Assembly (NCBI GenBank): GCA_944325865.1
Contig: CALVBS010000004.1
Coordinates: 62,001 to 126,000 of the forward strand
DNA from: Candidatus Gastranaerophilales bacterium
GTDB taxonomy: Bacteria > Cyanobacteriota > Vampirovibrionia > Gastranaerophilales > Gastranaerophilaceae
DNA: 64,000 nt
Direction: 5' to 3'
A model generated the notes under the pieces. It was not told where the DNA came from, did not search any database, and was given only the letters and a program-made list of their open reading frames with translations. Below, piece by piece: positions 1-7,955 of the stretch; within the stretch, counting starts at the first letter, position 1; each line of letters opens with the position of its first letter. The position numbers were made by a program, and so were the translations under genes.

Positions 1-13
1 CAAAAATTTTATT

Positions 14-217
14 ATGATACGAAATAAACTTTCTGAAATAATGGGACGCAGACGTTTGAATATGGCTGAAGTTGCAAGAATTGCAGGACTTACACATGTC
101 ACGGTATTCAGAATTTATCATGATAAAACAAAAACAATAGAACTTGAAACTTTGAACAAATTGTGCAATGCTTTAAACTGTAGAATTCAGGATATATTTG
201 AACACATTCCTGACTAG
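14..217 (+). CDS. Small XRE-family (Cro/C1-type HTH) regulator
   Basis: This 67-residue protein is almost entirely one helix-turn-helix domain (about residues 8-62). The pattern MAEVARIAGLTHVTVFRIY followed by LETLNKLCNALNC is typical of short Cro/C1-type DNA-binding proteins, and there is no effector domain. It probably acts as a dimeric repressor, target unknown. It heads a same-strand run with the genes at 230 and 573, with gaps of 12 and 13 bases, so the three may be co-transcribed. The start lies only 13 bases from the window edge, so its promoter and ribosome site cannot be judged. Confidence 0.8.
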   Translation: MIRNKLSEIMGRRRLNMAEVARIAGLTHVTVFRIYHDKTKTIELETLNKLCNALNCRIQDIFEHIPD

Positions 218-229
218 ATTAGGGAAAAT

Positions 230-559
230 ATGAAAATTCAAAACATTAACACTACCGTATTTAAAGCAAACACAACACCTCAAAATAAAAGCTGGCTTGA
301 TAAAATTCACGAAAATACCCGTAATGCCTCTGATATGACAGACACTATTGTAGTTCCGCGGACGATTTTTAAGGGGTATCTCGGGATTATGACCGGTACT
401 ACGCTTGTGACACTGGGCGGACTCATTAACAAAACCAAACACCCGAAACTTTTTAAAGGTACAATGGCTGCGGGTCTTTTGACGTCATTATACGGTACCT
501 GGGCATTTGTAAGACCATTTATATTAAAAGACGCAAAAGGCGTTGCAAAAGAGAAATAA
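230..559 (+). CDS. Small membrane protein with N-terminal VFKA motif, function unknown
   Basis: A 109-residue protein of no recognised family. The N-terminus has an aliphatic-x-F-K-A motif (F11) like that of several other proteins in this window. Residues about 47-63 and 75-93 are hydrophobic and look like two membrane-spanning helices, separated by a short basic loop (NKTKHPKLFKG). A weak ribosome site, AGGGAA, precedes the ATG. It sits between a small HTH gene and a DUF1413-like gene in the same direction. A membrane location is predicted from hydropathy; the function is unknown. Confidence 0.7.
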   Translation: MKIQNINTTVFKANTTPQNKSWLDKIHENTRNASDMTDTIVVPRTIFKGYLGIMTGTTLVTLGGLINKTKHPKLFKGTMAAGLLTSLYGTWAFVRPFILKDAKGVAKEK

Positions 560-572
560 ATGAGGTGTACCT

Positions 573-806
573 TTGAGATTAGACGAATATTTAGCAGAAG
601 TAGCAGTTCTGGAAATGCAAAATTTAGCTCCGCAAACCCAATTTAAAATAAGAGATTTGTTCAGCAGCAATGCATGGGACATTGTACCTATACAAATAAG
701 ACAACAGGCTGGTTTAAGATTTTTTGAAAAAGTTTCGAAACACAAACCTCCGCAGGTTAGAGAGGTAAGATTTGACAACGATGCTACATTATATGAAAAG
801 CTTTGA
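573..806 (+). CDS. DUF1413-like small protein
   Basis: A 77-residue protein starting at TTG, supported by GAGGTG five bases upstream. The core LAPQTQFKIRDLF, then a W about eight residues later, then R-x(3)-G-x-x-F-F, resembles the DUF1413 family, short proteins common in phages and mobile regions of Firmicutes, whose function is not established. The family match is from memory of the pattern and is moderate. It ends the three-gene run that begins at 14 and is convergent with radA, which stops 41 bases downstream. No clear terminator hairpin is visible in that gap. Confidence 0.6.
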   Translation: MRLDEYLAEVAVLEMQNLAPQTQFKIRDLFSSNAWDIVPIQIRQQAGLRFFEKVSKHKPPQVREVRFDNDATLYEKL

Positions 807-846
807 TTTCAGCCAAGTAAGTTATATTAATCTTTTATAATAAATT

Positions 847-2220
847 TTACTGAGCTGAAACACAGGCAGCTATTGCGTCCATAAGGCGTTTTACTTTAAC
901 TGTTTCTATTTTTTTCAAGTCATTCGGAATATCGTTTGCATACGGAATAATTGCTTTTTTAAAACCGGCAGCGGCCGCTTCATTCAATCGTTTTTCTATA
1001 TTATTAACAGGATGGATTTCACCTGAAAGTCCTATTTCACCGATAATAACAGTCTGGCTGTCCACAACAACATCTCTGGCACAGGTTGCCACGGCAAGTG
1101 CAATGCCTAAATCAGCACTAGGTTCATCAACCTCAATACCACCCATAACATTCACATAAACATCTTGTTTTGACAGGTTAAGCCCGACACGTTTTTCCAA
1201 AACCGCAAGAATTTGGTGGAGCCTGCTCATATCAACGCCATTAGTAACTCTTCTCGGGGAAGGATACGATGTCGTTCCTACAAGGGCCTGAATTTCAACC
1301 ATAAGCGGTCTTGTACCTTCATTAGTAACGACAATGGCACTTCCTGGTGCTGCGACCTGTGAACGTTCATTAAGAAAAAGTTCGTTCGGATTGCTTACAC
1401 ACCTCAATCCTGTGGCATTCATTTCAAAAATTCCGACTTCAGAAGTATTCCCGAAACGATTTTTCATAGAACGGAGCATCCTATATGATTTATATTTATC
1501 TCCTTCAAAATATATTACGGTATCAACCATATGTTCAAGAACTTTAGGACCTGCAATGTTGCCGTCTTTTGTAACATGACCTATGACTATAGTTGTTATA
1601 TTTTTGCTTTTCGCAATGTGCATAAGGATATTACAACACTCACGAATTTGAGAAACAGAACCTGCGGAACTCGGTACATTATTGGAATAGATAGCCTGAA
1701 TACTATCCACAACAACAAAATCGGGAGTCAGTTCTTCAATTTGAGATTTAATATTTTCCATATTAGTCTGCGGATATATATAAAGAGAATCAGAATTAAT
1801 TCCAAGGCGATCTGCACGGAGTTTAAGCTGACTGGCACTTTCTTCGGCAGAAACATAAAGAACTTTTTTACCTGTTTTACAGAGTTCACCGCAGGTTTGC
1901 AGTGTAATGGTGGATTTTCCTATACCTGGATCGCCGGCAAGCAGCACAAGAGAACCCTGCACAAACCCTCCTCCGAGGATTCTGTCAAATTCAGAAATAT
2001 TAGTACTTACTCTGACGCCTTCACCGACTTTAATATCTTTTAGCAAAGCGGGTTTTTCTGTATTTATAAATTCATTTGCGGCGGCATTCGGCAGCTTTTC
2101 TGAGAATTGAACTTCTTCCACCAAACTTCCCCAGGAACCGCATTCGGGACATTTGCCCAAATAACCTGCAGTCTCATAACCGCATTCCGAACAAACCCAT
2201 TTTGATTTAACTTTAGCCAT
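847..2220 (-). CDS. radA: DNA repair protein RadA (branch-migration helicase)
   Basis: A 457-residue RadA/Sms protein. It processes recombination intermediates in the cytoplasm as a DnaB-like helicase that drives branch migration with RecA. The sequence shows, in order, a C4 zinc finger (C10, C13, C24, C27), a Walker A motif GDPGIGKST at residues 96-104, the RadA-specific KNRFG motif near residue 250, and a C-terminal Lon-protease-like domain. An in-frame ATG 57 bases upstream would add a hydrophobic 19-residue leader that makes no sense before the zinc finger, so the start is placed at MAKVKSKW. No strong ribosome site is visible. It stands alone on the minus strand, with a repeat cluster upstream. 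Confidence 0.95.
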   Translation of the reverse strand: MAKVKSKWVCSECGYETAGYLGKCPECGSWGSLVEEVQFSEKLPNAAANEFINTEKPALLKDIKVGEGVRVSTNISEFDRILGGGFVQGSLVLLAGDPGIGKSTITLQTCGELCKTGKKVLYVSAEESASQLKLRADRLGINSDSLYIYPQTNMENIKSQIEELTPDFVVVDSIQAIYSNNVPSSAGSVSQIRECCNILMHIAKSKNITTIVIGHVTKDGNIAGPKVLEHMVDTVIYFEGDKYKSYRMLRSMKNRFGNTSEVGIFEMNATGLRCVSNPNELFLNERSQVAAPGSAIVVTNEGTRPLMVEIQALVGTTSYPSPRRVTNGVDMSRLHQILAVLEKRVGLNLSKQDVYVNVMGGIEVDEPSADLGIALAVATCARDVVVDSQTVIIGEIGLSGEIHPVNNIEKRLNEAAAAGFKKAIIPYANDIPNDLKKIETVKVKRLMDAIAACVSAQ

Positions 2221-2263
2221 AGAATAATTATAGAACAATAGTAATATATATGTCAAAAATATA

Positions 2264-2560
2264 AAACCCTCCGCCACTTACGTGGCACCTCCCTTATGAA
2301 GGGAGGCTGTTACTTTGTCCCCTTTTGTAAAGGGGGGAGGGGGATTTTTCGTTTATTTCAATTTTTAAACCGCCGGCAATTACCTGACACCTCCATTAGA
2401 AAGGATAGCTATTACTCTGCCCCCTTTGTAATGGGGGGAGGGGGATTTTTCGTTTATTTCAATTTTTAAACCGCCGGCACTTACGTGGAACCACCATTAC
2501 AAAGGATAGCTATTACTCTGCCTCCTTTTGTAAAGGGGGGCTGGGGGGATTTTTTCTGTT
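2264..2560. repeat. Three tandem ~101-bp palindromic intergenic repeat units
   Basis: Three imperfect copies begin near 2264, 2367 and 2468. Each unit holds an AAACC(C)-CGCC start, a small hairpin (CCACTTACGTGG type), a second hairpin of CCTCCCTT...AAGGGAGG type and a third of CCCCCTTT...AAAGGGGG type, followed by a T-rich tail (TTTATTTCAATTTTT). The first copy is the most symmetric; the second and third have decayed stems. They fill the 411-base gap between radA and pyrF, where I see no gene. The same unit recurs at 3476-3702 and 6050-6210. This looks like a REP/MITE-like non-coding element; the stems could also act as transcription terminators. Confidence 0.85.
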
Positions 2561-2631
2561 TTATAAATTTTCTTGCTTTTATTTTTTGCGGGTGATAATA
2601 TAATTTTGATAAAGTAAGGTGGGATTAAGAT

Positions 2632-3402
2632 ATGATAAAACCTCAATGTCCTAAGGACAGAATTATTTTGGCTCTTGATGTTGATACGTTGGACGAAGTT
2701 AAAGAACTCGTTCTTGAACTTAAAGATTATGTTGGATATTTTAAAATAGGATTGCCACTGATTGTGAGTTACGGTTTTGAGGCAGTACGATTGATTGAGG
2801 AACTGGGCGGAAGATGTTATTATGACAGCAAATTCCATGATATACCAAATACTGTACAAAAAGCCTGTATTAATCTTGTTAAAAATAACATTCACTTCTT
2901 TAACGTACACATACAGGGCGGTTCAAAAATGATTGCCGGTACGGTGAAGGCTGTTAATGCCTGCTGTAAGCGATTGGAAAAAGAGCCTCCGGTAATTCTG
3001 GGAGTAACTTTACTTTCAAGTTTTGGACAGCGAACCCTTACTACAGAATTATGTGTTGAAAAAAGCATAGAAGATTATGTATTTCAGCTTGCCAAAGTAG
3101 CATATGATTCCGGACTTGACGGGGTTCTGGCAAGTGCGGAAGAGGCTAAAAGAATCAGAAGTCAAATAAAGGATGAAAATTTTATAATTGTTTGTCCTGC
3201 CACCAGACCGACATGGGCATCCGTAAATGATCAGGTTCGTGTAGATACACCAAGAGATGCCATTCTTGCCGGAGTAGATTATATGGTAATAGGCCGCCCT
3301 ATTACGACTGCAGAAAACAGAATTGCTGCGGCAAAATTAATACTTGACGAGATAACTACGGCACTTGAAGAAAAGGATTCAGCAGAACCGGCCATTCTAT
3401 AA
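2632..3402 (+). CDS. pyrF: Orotidine 5'-phosphate decarboxylase
   Basis: A 256-residue OMP decarboxylase, catalysing the last step of UMP synthesis in the cytoplasm. The N-terminal strand IILALDVD and the catalytic motif D65-S-K67-F-H-D70 followed by IPNT are diagnostic. The phosphate-binding end of the barrel is visible as the segment around DYMVIGRPIT. The spacing fits the type 1 family. AAGGTGG lies ahead of the ATG. No other pyrimidine gene is nearby. Repeat clusters flank it on both sides, so it appears to be a single-gene transcript. Confidence 0.94.
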   Translation: MIKPQCPKDRIILALDVDTLDEVKELVLELKDYVGYFKIGLPLIVSYGFEAVRLIEELGGRCYYDSKFHDIPNTVQKACINLVKNNIHFFNVHIQGGSKMIAGTVKAVNACCKRLEKEPPVILGVTLLSSFGQRTLTTELCVEKSIEDYVFQLAKVAYDSGLDGVLASAEEAKRIRSQIKDENFIIVCPATRPTWASVNDQVRVDTPRDAILAGVDYMVIGRPITTAENRIAAAKLILDEITTALEEKDSAEPAIL

Positions 3403-3475
3403 TATAAGCAAACAGAATTTTTTCTTTTAATGTTTTGTAAAACCAGATTATCAAAGGTGGTGGATTTTAAATTTT

Positions 3476-3702
3476 AAACCCTCCGTCACTTCGTGACACC
3501 TCCCTTACGAAGGGAGGCTAGTACTTTGCCCCCTTTTGTAAAGGGGGGCTGGGGGGATTTTGATTTTATTTCAATTTTTAAACCCGCCGTCACTCCGTAG
3601 CACCTCCATTACGAAGGGAGGCTTTTTATTCTCACTTTTACTACTTCACCTAATTAAACCCGCCGGCACTTTGCGGCACCTCCATTATAAAGAGAGGCTT
3701 AC
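3476..3702. repeat. Second cluster of palindromic intergenic repeats
   Basis: Three units begin near 3476, 3580 and 3656. The first is the cleanest copy in the window: GTCAC-TTC-GTGAC, then CCTCCCTT...AAGGGAGG, then CCCCCTTT-TGT-AAAGGGGG. The next two are truncated after the second stem. Together with a short tail and a terminator they fill the 440-base gap between pyrF and the pilin gene; I see no gene there. Confidence 0.85.
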
Positions 3703-3743
3703 ATTTTACAAAGGGAGACGATTTCATTAACATAAAGAAAGGG

Positions 3744-3759
3744 CGGAGCTTTCGCTCCG
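3744..3759 (-). terminator. Hairpin terminator of the pilin gene
   Basis: A 6-bp GC-rich stem CGGAGC with a TTTC loop and GCTCCG. Read on the minus strand it is followed by a T-rich stretch (CTTTCTTTATG), placing it about 85 bases past the stop of the pilin gene. Confidence 0.6.
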
Positions 3760-3842
3760 ACCGACAAAAAAATTCATTCGATTTTACTTTGTTAAAAAAG
3801 TATCTTTTTTAAAATCCTAACCCTGAAAGGTTTTAGAATTCA

Positions 3843-4499
3843 TTATTTTCCGCCGTATAATACAGCTTCTGCAGCATCTGTTGAAGGTAAAATTGATTGA
3901 TCGTAGAATTTAACAGGATACATATCTGTAGGGTTTGTTACTGTACAATTATCTACTTCAGCTTTCCAATCTGCATCAGCTGTTTTACCATCACAAACAA
4001 CTAATTTGTTAGGGTTTTTAGCTCCGTTTACGTCAATTACACCATAACAAAGTGATTCCGTAACAGTGCCACCATCATTACCACTAGTACAAGCTTCTGC
4101 GTCTTGTTCAAATGTAAAAGTTATACCGTCATTAAAAAATAACGTATAGTTAGTTGTAGCACTCTTACCAAATTTCACGCTGCTATCATTGGAAGCTTCC
4201 CAATCTTCACTTGAATTTGAATCTGCAGTTTTAACAACATTCATACGATTCATGAATAAATTGTAAACAGAATTATCTTTATCAGCATCCGTTTGAGACA
4301 GGTCATAGTCATCAAGTGCTACGTTCAAAACTACAGCCTGTGACAATACTGACAAAGCTTTTTTGTATGCTGTTCTGTACTGTGCACCGTTTGTTGAATT
4401 CATCAATGTCGGCATTGTCATTGCAGCTACAACGCCGATAATACCCAGTGTAATCAAGACTTCAGCCAGAGTGAAGCCGCTTTTAAAACTCTTTAACAT
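3843..4499 (-). CDS. Type IV pilin-like / pseudopilin protein
   Basis: A 218-residue prepilin. The short basic leader MLKSFKSG is followed by the class III signal FTLAEVLITLG: cleavage is expected after G8, with F as the first mature residue and the conserved Glu at mature position 5 (E13). The hydrophobic helix continues to about residue 30. The rest is a polar, Asp/Ser/Thr-rich globular domain with several Cys that may form disulfides. It would be processed by a prepilin peptidase and assembled into a pilus or a type II-secretion-like pseudopilus. No other pilus gene is nearby, so it is an isolated subunit. GGAGGT sits just before the ATG. It is divergent from the HTH gene at 4627. Confidence 0.85.
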   Translation of the reverse strand: MLKSFKSGFTLAEVLITLGIIGVVAAMTMPTLMNSTNGAQYRTAYKKALSVLSQAVVLNVALDDYDLSQTDADKDNSVYNLFMNRMNVVKTADSNSSEDWEASNDSSVKFGKSATTNYTLFFNDGITFTFEQDAEACTSGNDGGTVTESLCYGVIDVNGAKNPNKLVVCDGKTADADWKAEVDNCTVTNPTDMYPVKFYDQSILPSTDAAEAVLYGGK

Positions 4500-4626
4500 T
4501 TATACCTCCGTTATAATAGTTCACATATATATTATTGCATATGAATATCAATTTGTCAAGATTTTTGATGTATATATCATAAAGAAATCGTAATATCACC
4601 AATATACTTGATAGAGAGGTAAGCGG

Positions 4627-4944
4627 TTGGACAAGAAGATATTAGGGAAACAAATAAAACAAATAAGGCTTGAGCGTGGAATATCTCAGGAAAAATTGTC
4701 GGAATTGATATTTATTTCACCCCGCCAAATGAGTATTATTGAAACAGGAAATTCCTATCCGTCGCTTGATACATTTATCAGAATTGCAGAAGTTCTGGAG
4801 TTTGATGTTAACGAATTTTTTAATATAAAAATAAAAGAACCTGACGAGCTGCGGCTTTGCCTTATTGAACTTATCAAAGCCACTGACCGAAAAAATCTCC
4901 CTTTAATCAAAGACATTATCCTTGCGATTGAAAATTACAGCTAG
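4627..4944 (+). CDS. XRE-family HTH regulator
   Basis: A 105-residue regulator starting at TTG, with GAGAGGT upstream. Residues about 5-62 form a Cro/C1-type HTH: IKQIRLERGISQEKLSELI, then ISPRQMSIIETGNSYPSLDTF. The remaining 40 residues are helical and may serve dimerisation. It is divergent from the pilin gene, so it may regulate that promoter; this is inference from position. Its last four bases overlap the 3' end of the convergent rmuC gene. Confidence 0.82.
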   Translation: MDKKILGKQIKQIRLERGISQEKLSELIFISPRQMSIIETGNSYPSLDTFIRIAEVLEFDVNEFFNIKIKEPDELRLCLIELIKATDRKNLPLIKDIILAIENYS

Positions 4945-6029
4945 ACTTCGGATTCTTCTTCCGCTAACTCTGCAGGAAGTTCCGGAATATCTTTTGAGAC
5001 AATACCGCCGAGTTTTTCAATCTTTTTAATCTGATTAATAATATTTCCCGATCCGTTAAGCTTTTTAAGTGTTGAATTAAGATTTGTCCGAATTTTCAGC
5101 AAATCATTCAAAAGTGCTGCAAATTTATCCAGCATTCCCGAACAAAGCCTTGATATTTCTATTGCGTTTTTATTTTGTCTGTCAACAATATGGAATGAAT
5201 TAATAATCTTCAAAGCCGCAAGAAGAGTTGAAGGAGAAACAGGCATAATTCCGTTTTTCCATGCTAAATCCCAGAGAGCACAGTTTTCACAAAACATTAT
5301 TGAATAACATCCCTCAATCGGAATAAACATTAATACATAATCAGGAGATTTTTCATCGGCTGAATATTCGCGTTTTGCAAGCCCTGCTATATGAGATTTT
5401 ACCGAATCTGTAAATTGTTTGAGATGAACTTCTTTTTCTTCATCCGTTTGAGCATTCACATAGCCGTCCCATGAGGCAAAAGAGGTCTTTGCATCAATAT
5501 ATACACATCTGCCCTCCGGAAGAAAAACAGTTGCATCCGGTCTGCCTTCCGGTGTGCCATACTGAATCCTATAGTCCTCTCCCTTTCTTAATCCTGAAGC
5601 TTCCAACACTTTTTCCAGAACAATTTCACCCCAGTGCCCCTGTGTCCTGTTATCTGATTTCATCACTTTTACAAGAGCATTTGTGTCCTGAGAGATTTGA
5701 TTACCTGCAGCAAGAAAGGATTTTATATTCTCGTCAAATCGAGTAAACCTTTCCGCCTCGGTTTTGAAATTCTCTTGAGAACGCTTTTCAAAATCTTCTA
5801 TCTTCTCCTTGAATCGCTTATAAAATTCATCAAGGTTTATCCTGTTTTGCTCGTTTAATTCTCTTGAACTGTCTTTAACAACAGAATTTGCAAGGTTTTC
5901 AAATTGTAATTTCATCTGTTCAAGCATTATATCCGTGTTTCGCTGTTCGTTCTTTTTACTTAGTGCAAAAGTGACGTAAACTGAAATTCCGCCTAAAATA
6001 AAACCTACTATAAATATAAAAATTTCCAT
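4941..6029 (-). CDS. rmuC: RmuC-family DNA recombination protein
   Basis: A 362-residue RmuC homologue. The family restrains DNA inversions and rearrangements and carries a restriction-endonuclease-like fold. Visible features are an N-terminal membrane anchor (about residues 3-23), a coiled coil from about 25 to 115, and the conserved core from about 130 to 300 with GHWGEIVLEKVLE, GRPDATVFLPEGR and YIDAKTSF. The acidic and lysine residues of the last two segments match the expected nuclease-like site. AAGGAG precedes the ATG. A repeat cluster lies immediately upstream. No partner gene is adjacent. Confidence 0.9.
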   Translation of the reverse strand: MEIFIFIVGFILGGISVYVTFALSKKNEQRNTDIMLEQMKLQFENLANSVVKDSSRELNEQNRINLDEFYKRFKEKIEDFEKRSQENFKTEAERFTRFDENIKSFLAAGNQISQDTNALVKVMKSDNRTQGHWGEIVLEKVLEASGLRKGEDYRIQYGTPEGRPDATVFLPEGRCVYIDAKTSFASWDGYVNAQTDEEKEVHLKQFTDSVKSHIAGLAKREYSADEKSPDYVLMFIPIEGCYSIMFCENCALWDLAWKNGIMPVSPSTLLAALKIINSFHIVDRQNKNAIEISRLCSGMLDKFAALLNDLLKIRTNLNSTLKKLNGSGNIINQIKKIEKLGGIVSKDIPELPAELAEEESEV

Positions 6030-6049
6030 TAATAACTCCTTCCGGTTTC

Positions 6050-6210
6050 AAACCCTCCGCCGCTTTGCGGCACCTCCCTTACTAAGGGAGGCTTTATTCA
6101 TACTCGCTGTTTGCTACTTAATTAAACCCTCCGTCACTTCGTGACACCTCCCTTATAAAGGGAGGCTATTGCTATGCCCCCATTTTTAAAAGGGGATTTA
6201 GGGGGAATTT
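6050..6210. repeat. Third cluster of palindromic intergenic repeats
   Basis: Two units: a truncated one from 6050 (CCTCCGCCGCTTTGCGG plus the AAGGGAGG stem) and a nearly full one from 6124 (GTCACTTCGTGAC, the CCTCCCTT/AAGGGAGG stem, then a decayed CCCC...GGGG stem). They match the units at 2264-2560 and 3476-3702. The 448-base gap between rmuC and the response regulator holds these plus the hairpins at 6291-6328; I see no gene in it. Confidence 0.85.
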
Positions 6211-6290
6211 CCCGCTACAGATATTATATTATATAATACCACGATAAGATTAGACCGTTTATACCAGACTTAAAATTTCAATCTAAAAAA

Positions 6291-6328
6291 TCAACCATGC
6301 CTAAAAGCATGGTCTAGAGCATGGTTGA
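6291..6328. promoter_or_regulatory. Overlapping alternative hairpins upstream of the response regulator
   Basis: ACCATGC at 6294-6300 can pair with GCATGGT at 6307-6313 (7 bp, 6-base loop). The longer TCAACCATGC at 6291-6300 can instead pair with GCATGGTTGA at 6319-6328 (10 bp). The two structures are mutually exclusive. They lie about 150 bases before the regulator start. No poly-T follows, so a simple terminator is less likely. Whether this region is transcribed is unknown. Confidence 0.45.
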
Positions 6329-6477
6329 GGGATTTTCTCAATCTAAAGTATTAAATCAATAATTCATGCTTTACACCCTCATATATCAATCAAGGCATGG
6401 ATGAAGAATACCCTCCGAAAATAGTAGTATATACAGTGTAGAGAGATGCAACTTAATAATTTAAAGAGGGGAATACA

Positions 6478-7176
6478 ATGAGAGAGTTCAAAAGAAAAGC
6501 TAGAATTTTACTGGTAGATGACAATGCAGACCACCTTAGAGGGGTAAAAGAACTTATTACGCTTGAAACAAGCTATGATATCGTCGGCACTACAACAAGT
6601 GCAAATATTGCAGTTAATCTTATCAAAAAATATCATCCGGATTTGGTGCTTATGGATATCAATATGCCGGAAAAAGATGGATTACAGGCTATTCAGGAAA
6701 TTAATAAGCTTGAACTCGATACAAAAGTTATCGCACTCAGCGGTTATGATGATGCCGATTTGATTTTCCGTGCTATGAAAATCGGGGCTAAGGGATATGT
6801 GTTAAAAACAATGGCTTCAGCTCAATTAATTTATGCCATTGATGAAGTTCTGAACGGCAAAGTTTACCTTCCGTCAGCACTTTCTTCCAGATTCTTTGAA
6901 TACTTCCAGCAATCCTTCAAAGCAGAAGCCCCTGCTGCGTCCGAAGAAAATCTGCTTAACTACCTTACTGCAAGAGAAGAAGATGTCCTTGACCTTCTCA
7001 CACAGGGTAATAACTACAAAGGTATTGCGGCAAAATTGTTTATATCAGAAACTACTGTTAAGACTCACGTAAACAATATTTTCCAAAAATTACAGGTAAA
7101 TGACAGAACTCAGGCTGTACTTTACGCACTTAACAACGGTTTTGCAAATAAAGTTCGTGCAAAAATCTCTGCGTAA
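6478..7176 (+). CDS. NarL/FixJ-type response regulator
   Basis: A 232-residue two-component regulator. The receiver domain spans about residues 8-125, with the acidic pair D14-D15, the phospho-acceptor D60 in LVLMDINMP, and the conserved K110 in YVLK. A linker leads to a LuxR-type HTH at about 163-225 (LTAREEDVLDLL, SETTVKTHVNNIFQKL). It would be phosphorylated by a histidine kinase and bind DNA as a dimer. The soluble kinase gene downstream is the likely partner, although a strong hairpin separates the two. GAGGGG lies about 9 bases before the ATG. Targets are unknown. Confidence 0.93.
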   Translation: MREFKRKARILLVDDNADHLRGVKELITLETSYDIVGTTTSANIAVNLIKKYHPDLVLMDINMPEKDGLQAIQEINKLELDTKVIALSGYDDADLIFRAMKIGAKGYVLKTMASAQLIYAIDEVLNGKVYLPSALSSRFFEYFQQSFKAEAPAASEENLLNYLTAREEDVLDLLTQGNNYKGIAAKLFISETTVKTHVNNIFQKLQVNDRTQAVLYALNNGFANKVRAKISA

Positions 7177-7202
7177 ACTTTGTATTAAATTATTAAGTTT
7201 TG

Positions 7203-7233
7203 AAGGTTCAGCTTTATTGTAAAGCTGAACCTT
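7203..7233 (+). terminator. Strong hairpin between response regulator and kinase genes
   Basis: A perfect 13-bp stem, AAGGTTCAGCTTT paired with AAAGCTGAACCTT around a 5-base loop, followed by only a short T run. It lies between the regulator stop and the kinase start and may attenuate read-through, lowering kinase relative to regulator. Confidence 0.65.
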
Positions 7234-7252
7234 TACGATAAGAAAGGCAACT

Positions 7253-7915
7253 ATGACACTTAATCCCGAATTATTGCAGGAACAATCCCGATGTATCGCT
7301 CATGAAATCAGAAATCAGGTTTCTATATGTGATGTTTACTGCGAAATTATAAAAAAACATCTAGAAAAAGACGGTATCAAAAACGAGTCCATATCAAAAG
7401 CAGTAGATTGTATTCAAAAATCGGTGAAAATAATTAATAATTCACTAATTGAACTTAAATCCGTTAACAACTACTCTCCGCAAAACTGTGACATTGATTC
7501 TCTGCTGGAACAGAGTATTTCTCTTTCTAAAGTTTATATTCATGATAAAAAGATTGATATTATTAAATCCGTAAAAAATAACGGGATTATTAATGTTGAT
7601 GAAAATAAGTTCCTCGCCTGTATAATTAATCTGATTAAAAATGCAATCGAGGCTATTGAAAATAAAGGAGAAATCATTATTTCCTCTGAAATAAAAGATA
7701 AAACAGCAAAGATTACAATATCTAATAACGGGAAAGCAATTTCACCTTCAGAACAAAAAACTATTTTTAATGAAGGATTTACAACTAAAAAAACAGGCAG
7801 CGGACTGGGACTTTATATTTGTAAAAATAACCTCAAAGCCCAAAATGCTGATTTGGAACTTTTACAGTCAAATTCCAAAAAGACAATATTTGAAATTACT
7901 ATTCAGACAATATAA
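7253..7915 (+). CDS. Soluble sensor histidine kinase, minimal form
   Basis: A 220-residue kinase made only of the dimerisation/phosphotransfer and ATPase domains. The H box is CIAHEIRNQ with H17, the N box is NLIKNAIEAI with N130, the G1 box reads ISNNGKAIS (an Asn in place of the usual Asp), and the G2 box is GSGLGLYIC at 182-190. There is no membrane segment, PAS or GAF domain, so signal input must come from a partner protein or from the helical N-terminus itself. It probably phosphorylates the response regulator encoded just upstream. The ATG is preceded by GAAAGG. Confidence 0.88.
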   Translation: MTLNPELLQEQSRCIAHEIRNQVSICDVYCEIIKKHLEKDGIKNESISKAVDCIQKSVKIINNSLIELKSVNNYSPQNCDIDSLLEQSISLSKVYIHDKKIDIIKSVKNNGIINVDENKFLACIINLIKNAIEAIENKGEIIISSEIKDKTAKITISNNGKAISPSEQKTIFNEGFTTKKTGSGLGLYICKNNLKAQNADLELLQSNSKKTIFEITIQTI

Positions 7916-7920
7916 AAAAA

Positions 7921-7942
7921 GCTCCCGACAATTATCGGGAGC
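7921..7942. terminator. Bidirectional terminator between kinase and Spy-like gene
   Basis: GCTCCCGA pairs with TCGGGAGC around a 6-base loop. Seven A bases lie on the left, giving a T run on the minus strand, so it is best placed to end the minus-strand operon; it also follows the plus-strand kinase gene directly. Confidence 0.8.
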
Positions 7943-7955
7943 GGATTTCGATTGA

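Noticed and set aside
1531-2043. 170-residue frame antisense to radA
   Set aside because: A shadow of a highly conserved gene, without a ribosome site or homology.
2264-2560. Tandem ~101-bp repeats considered as a CRISPR array
   Set aside because: Unit length, internal palindromes and lack of unique spacers do not fit CRISPR; no cas genes are present.
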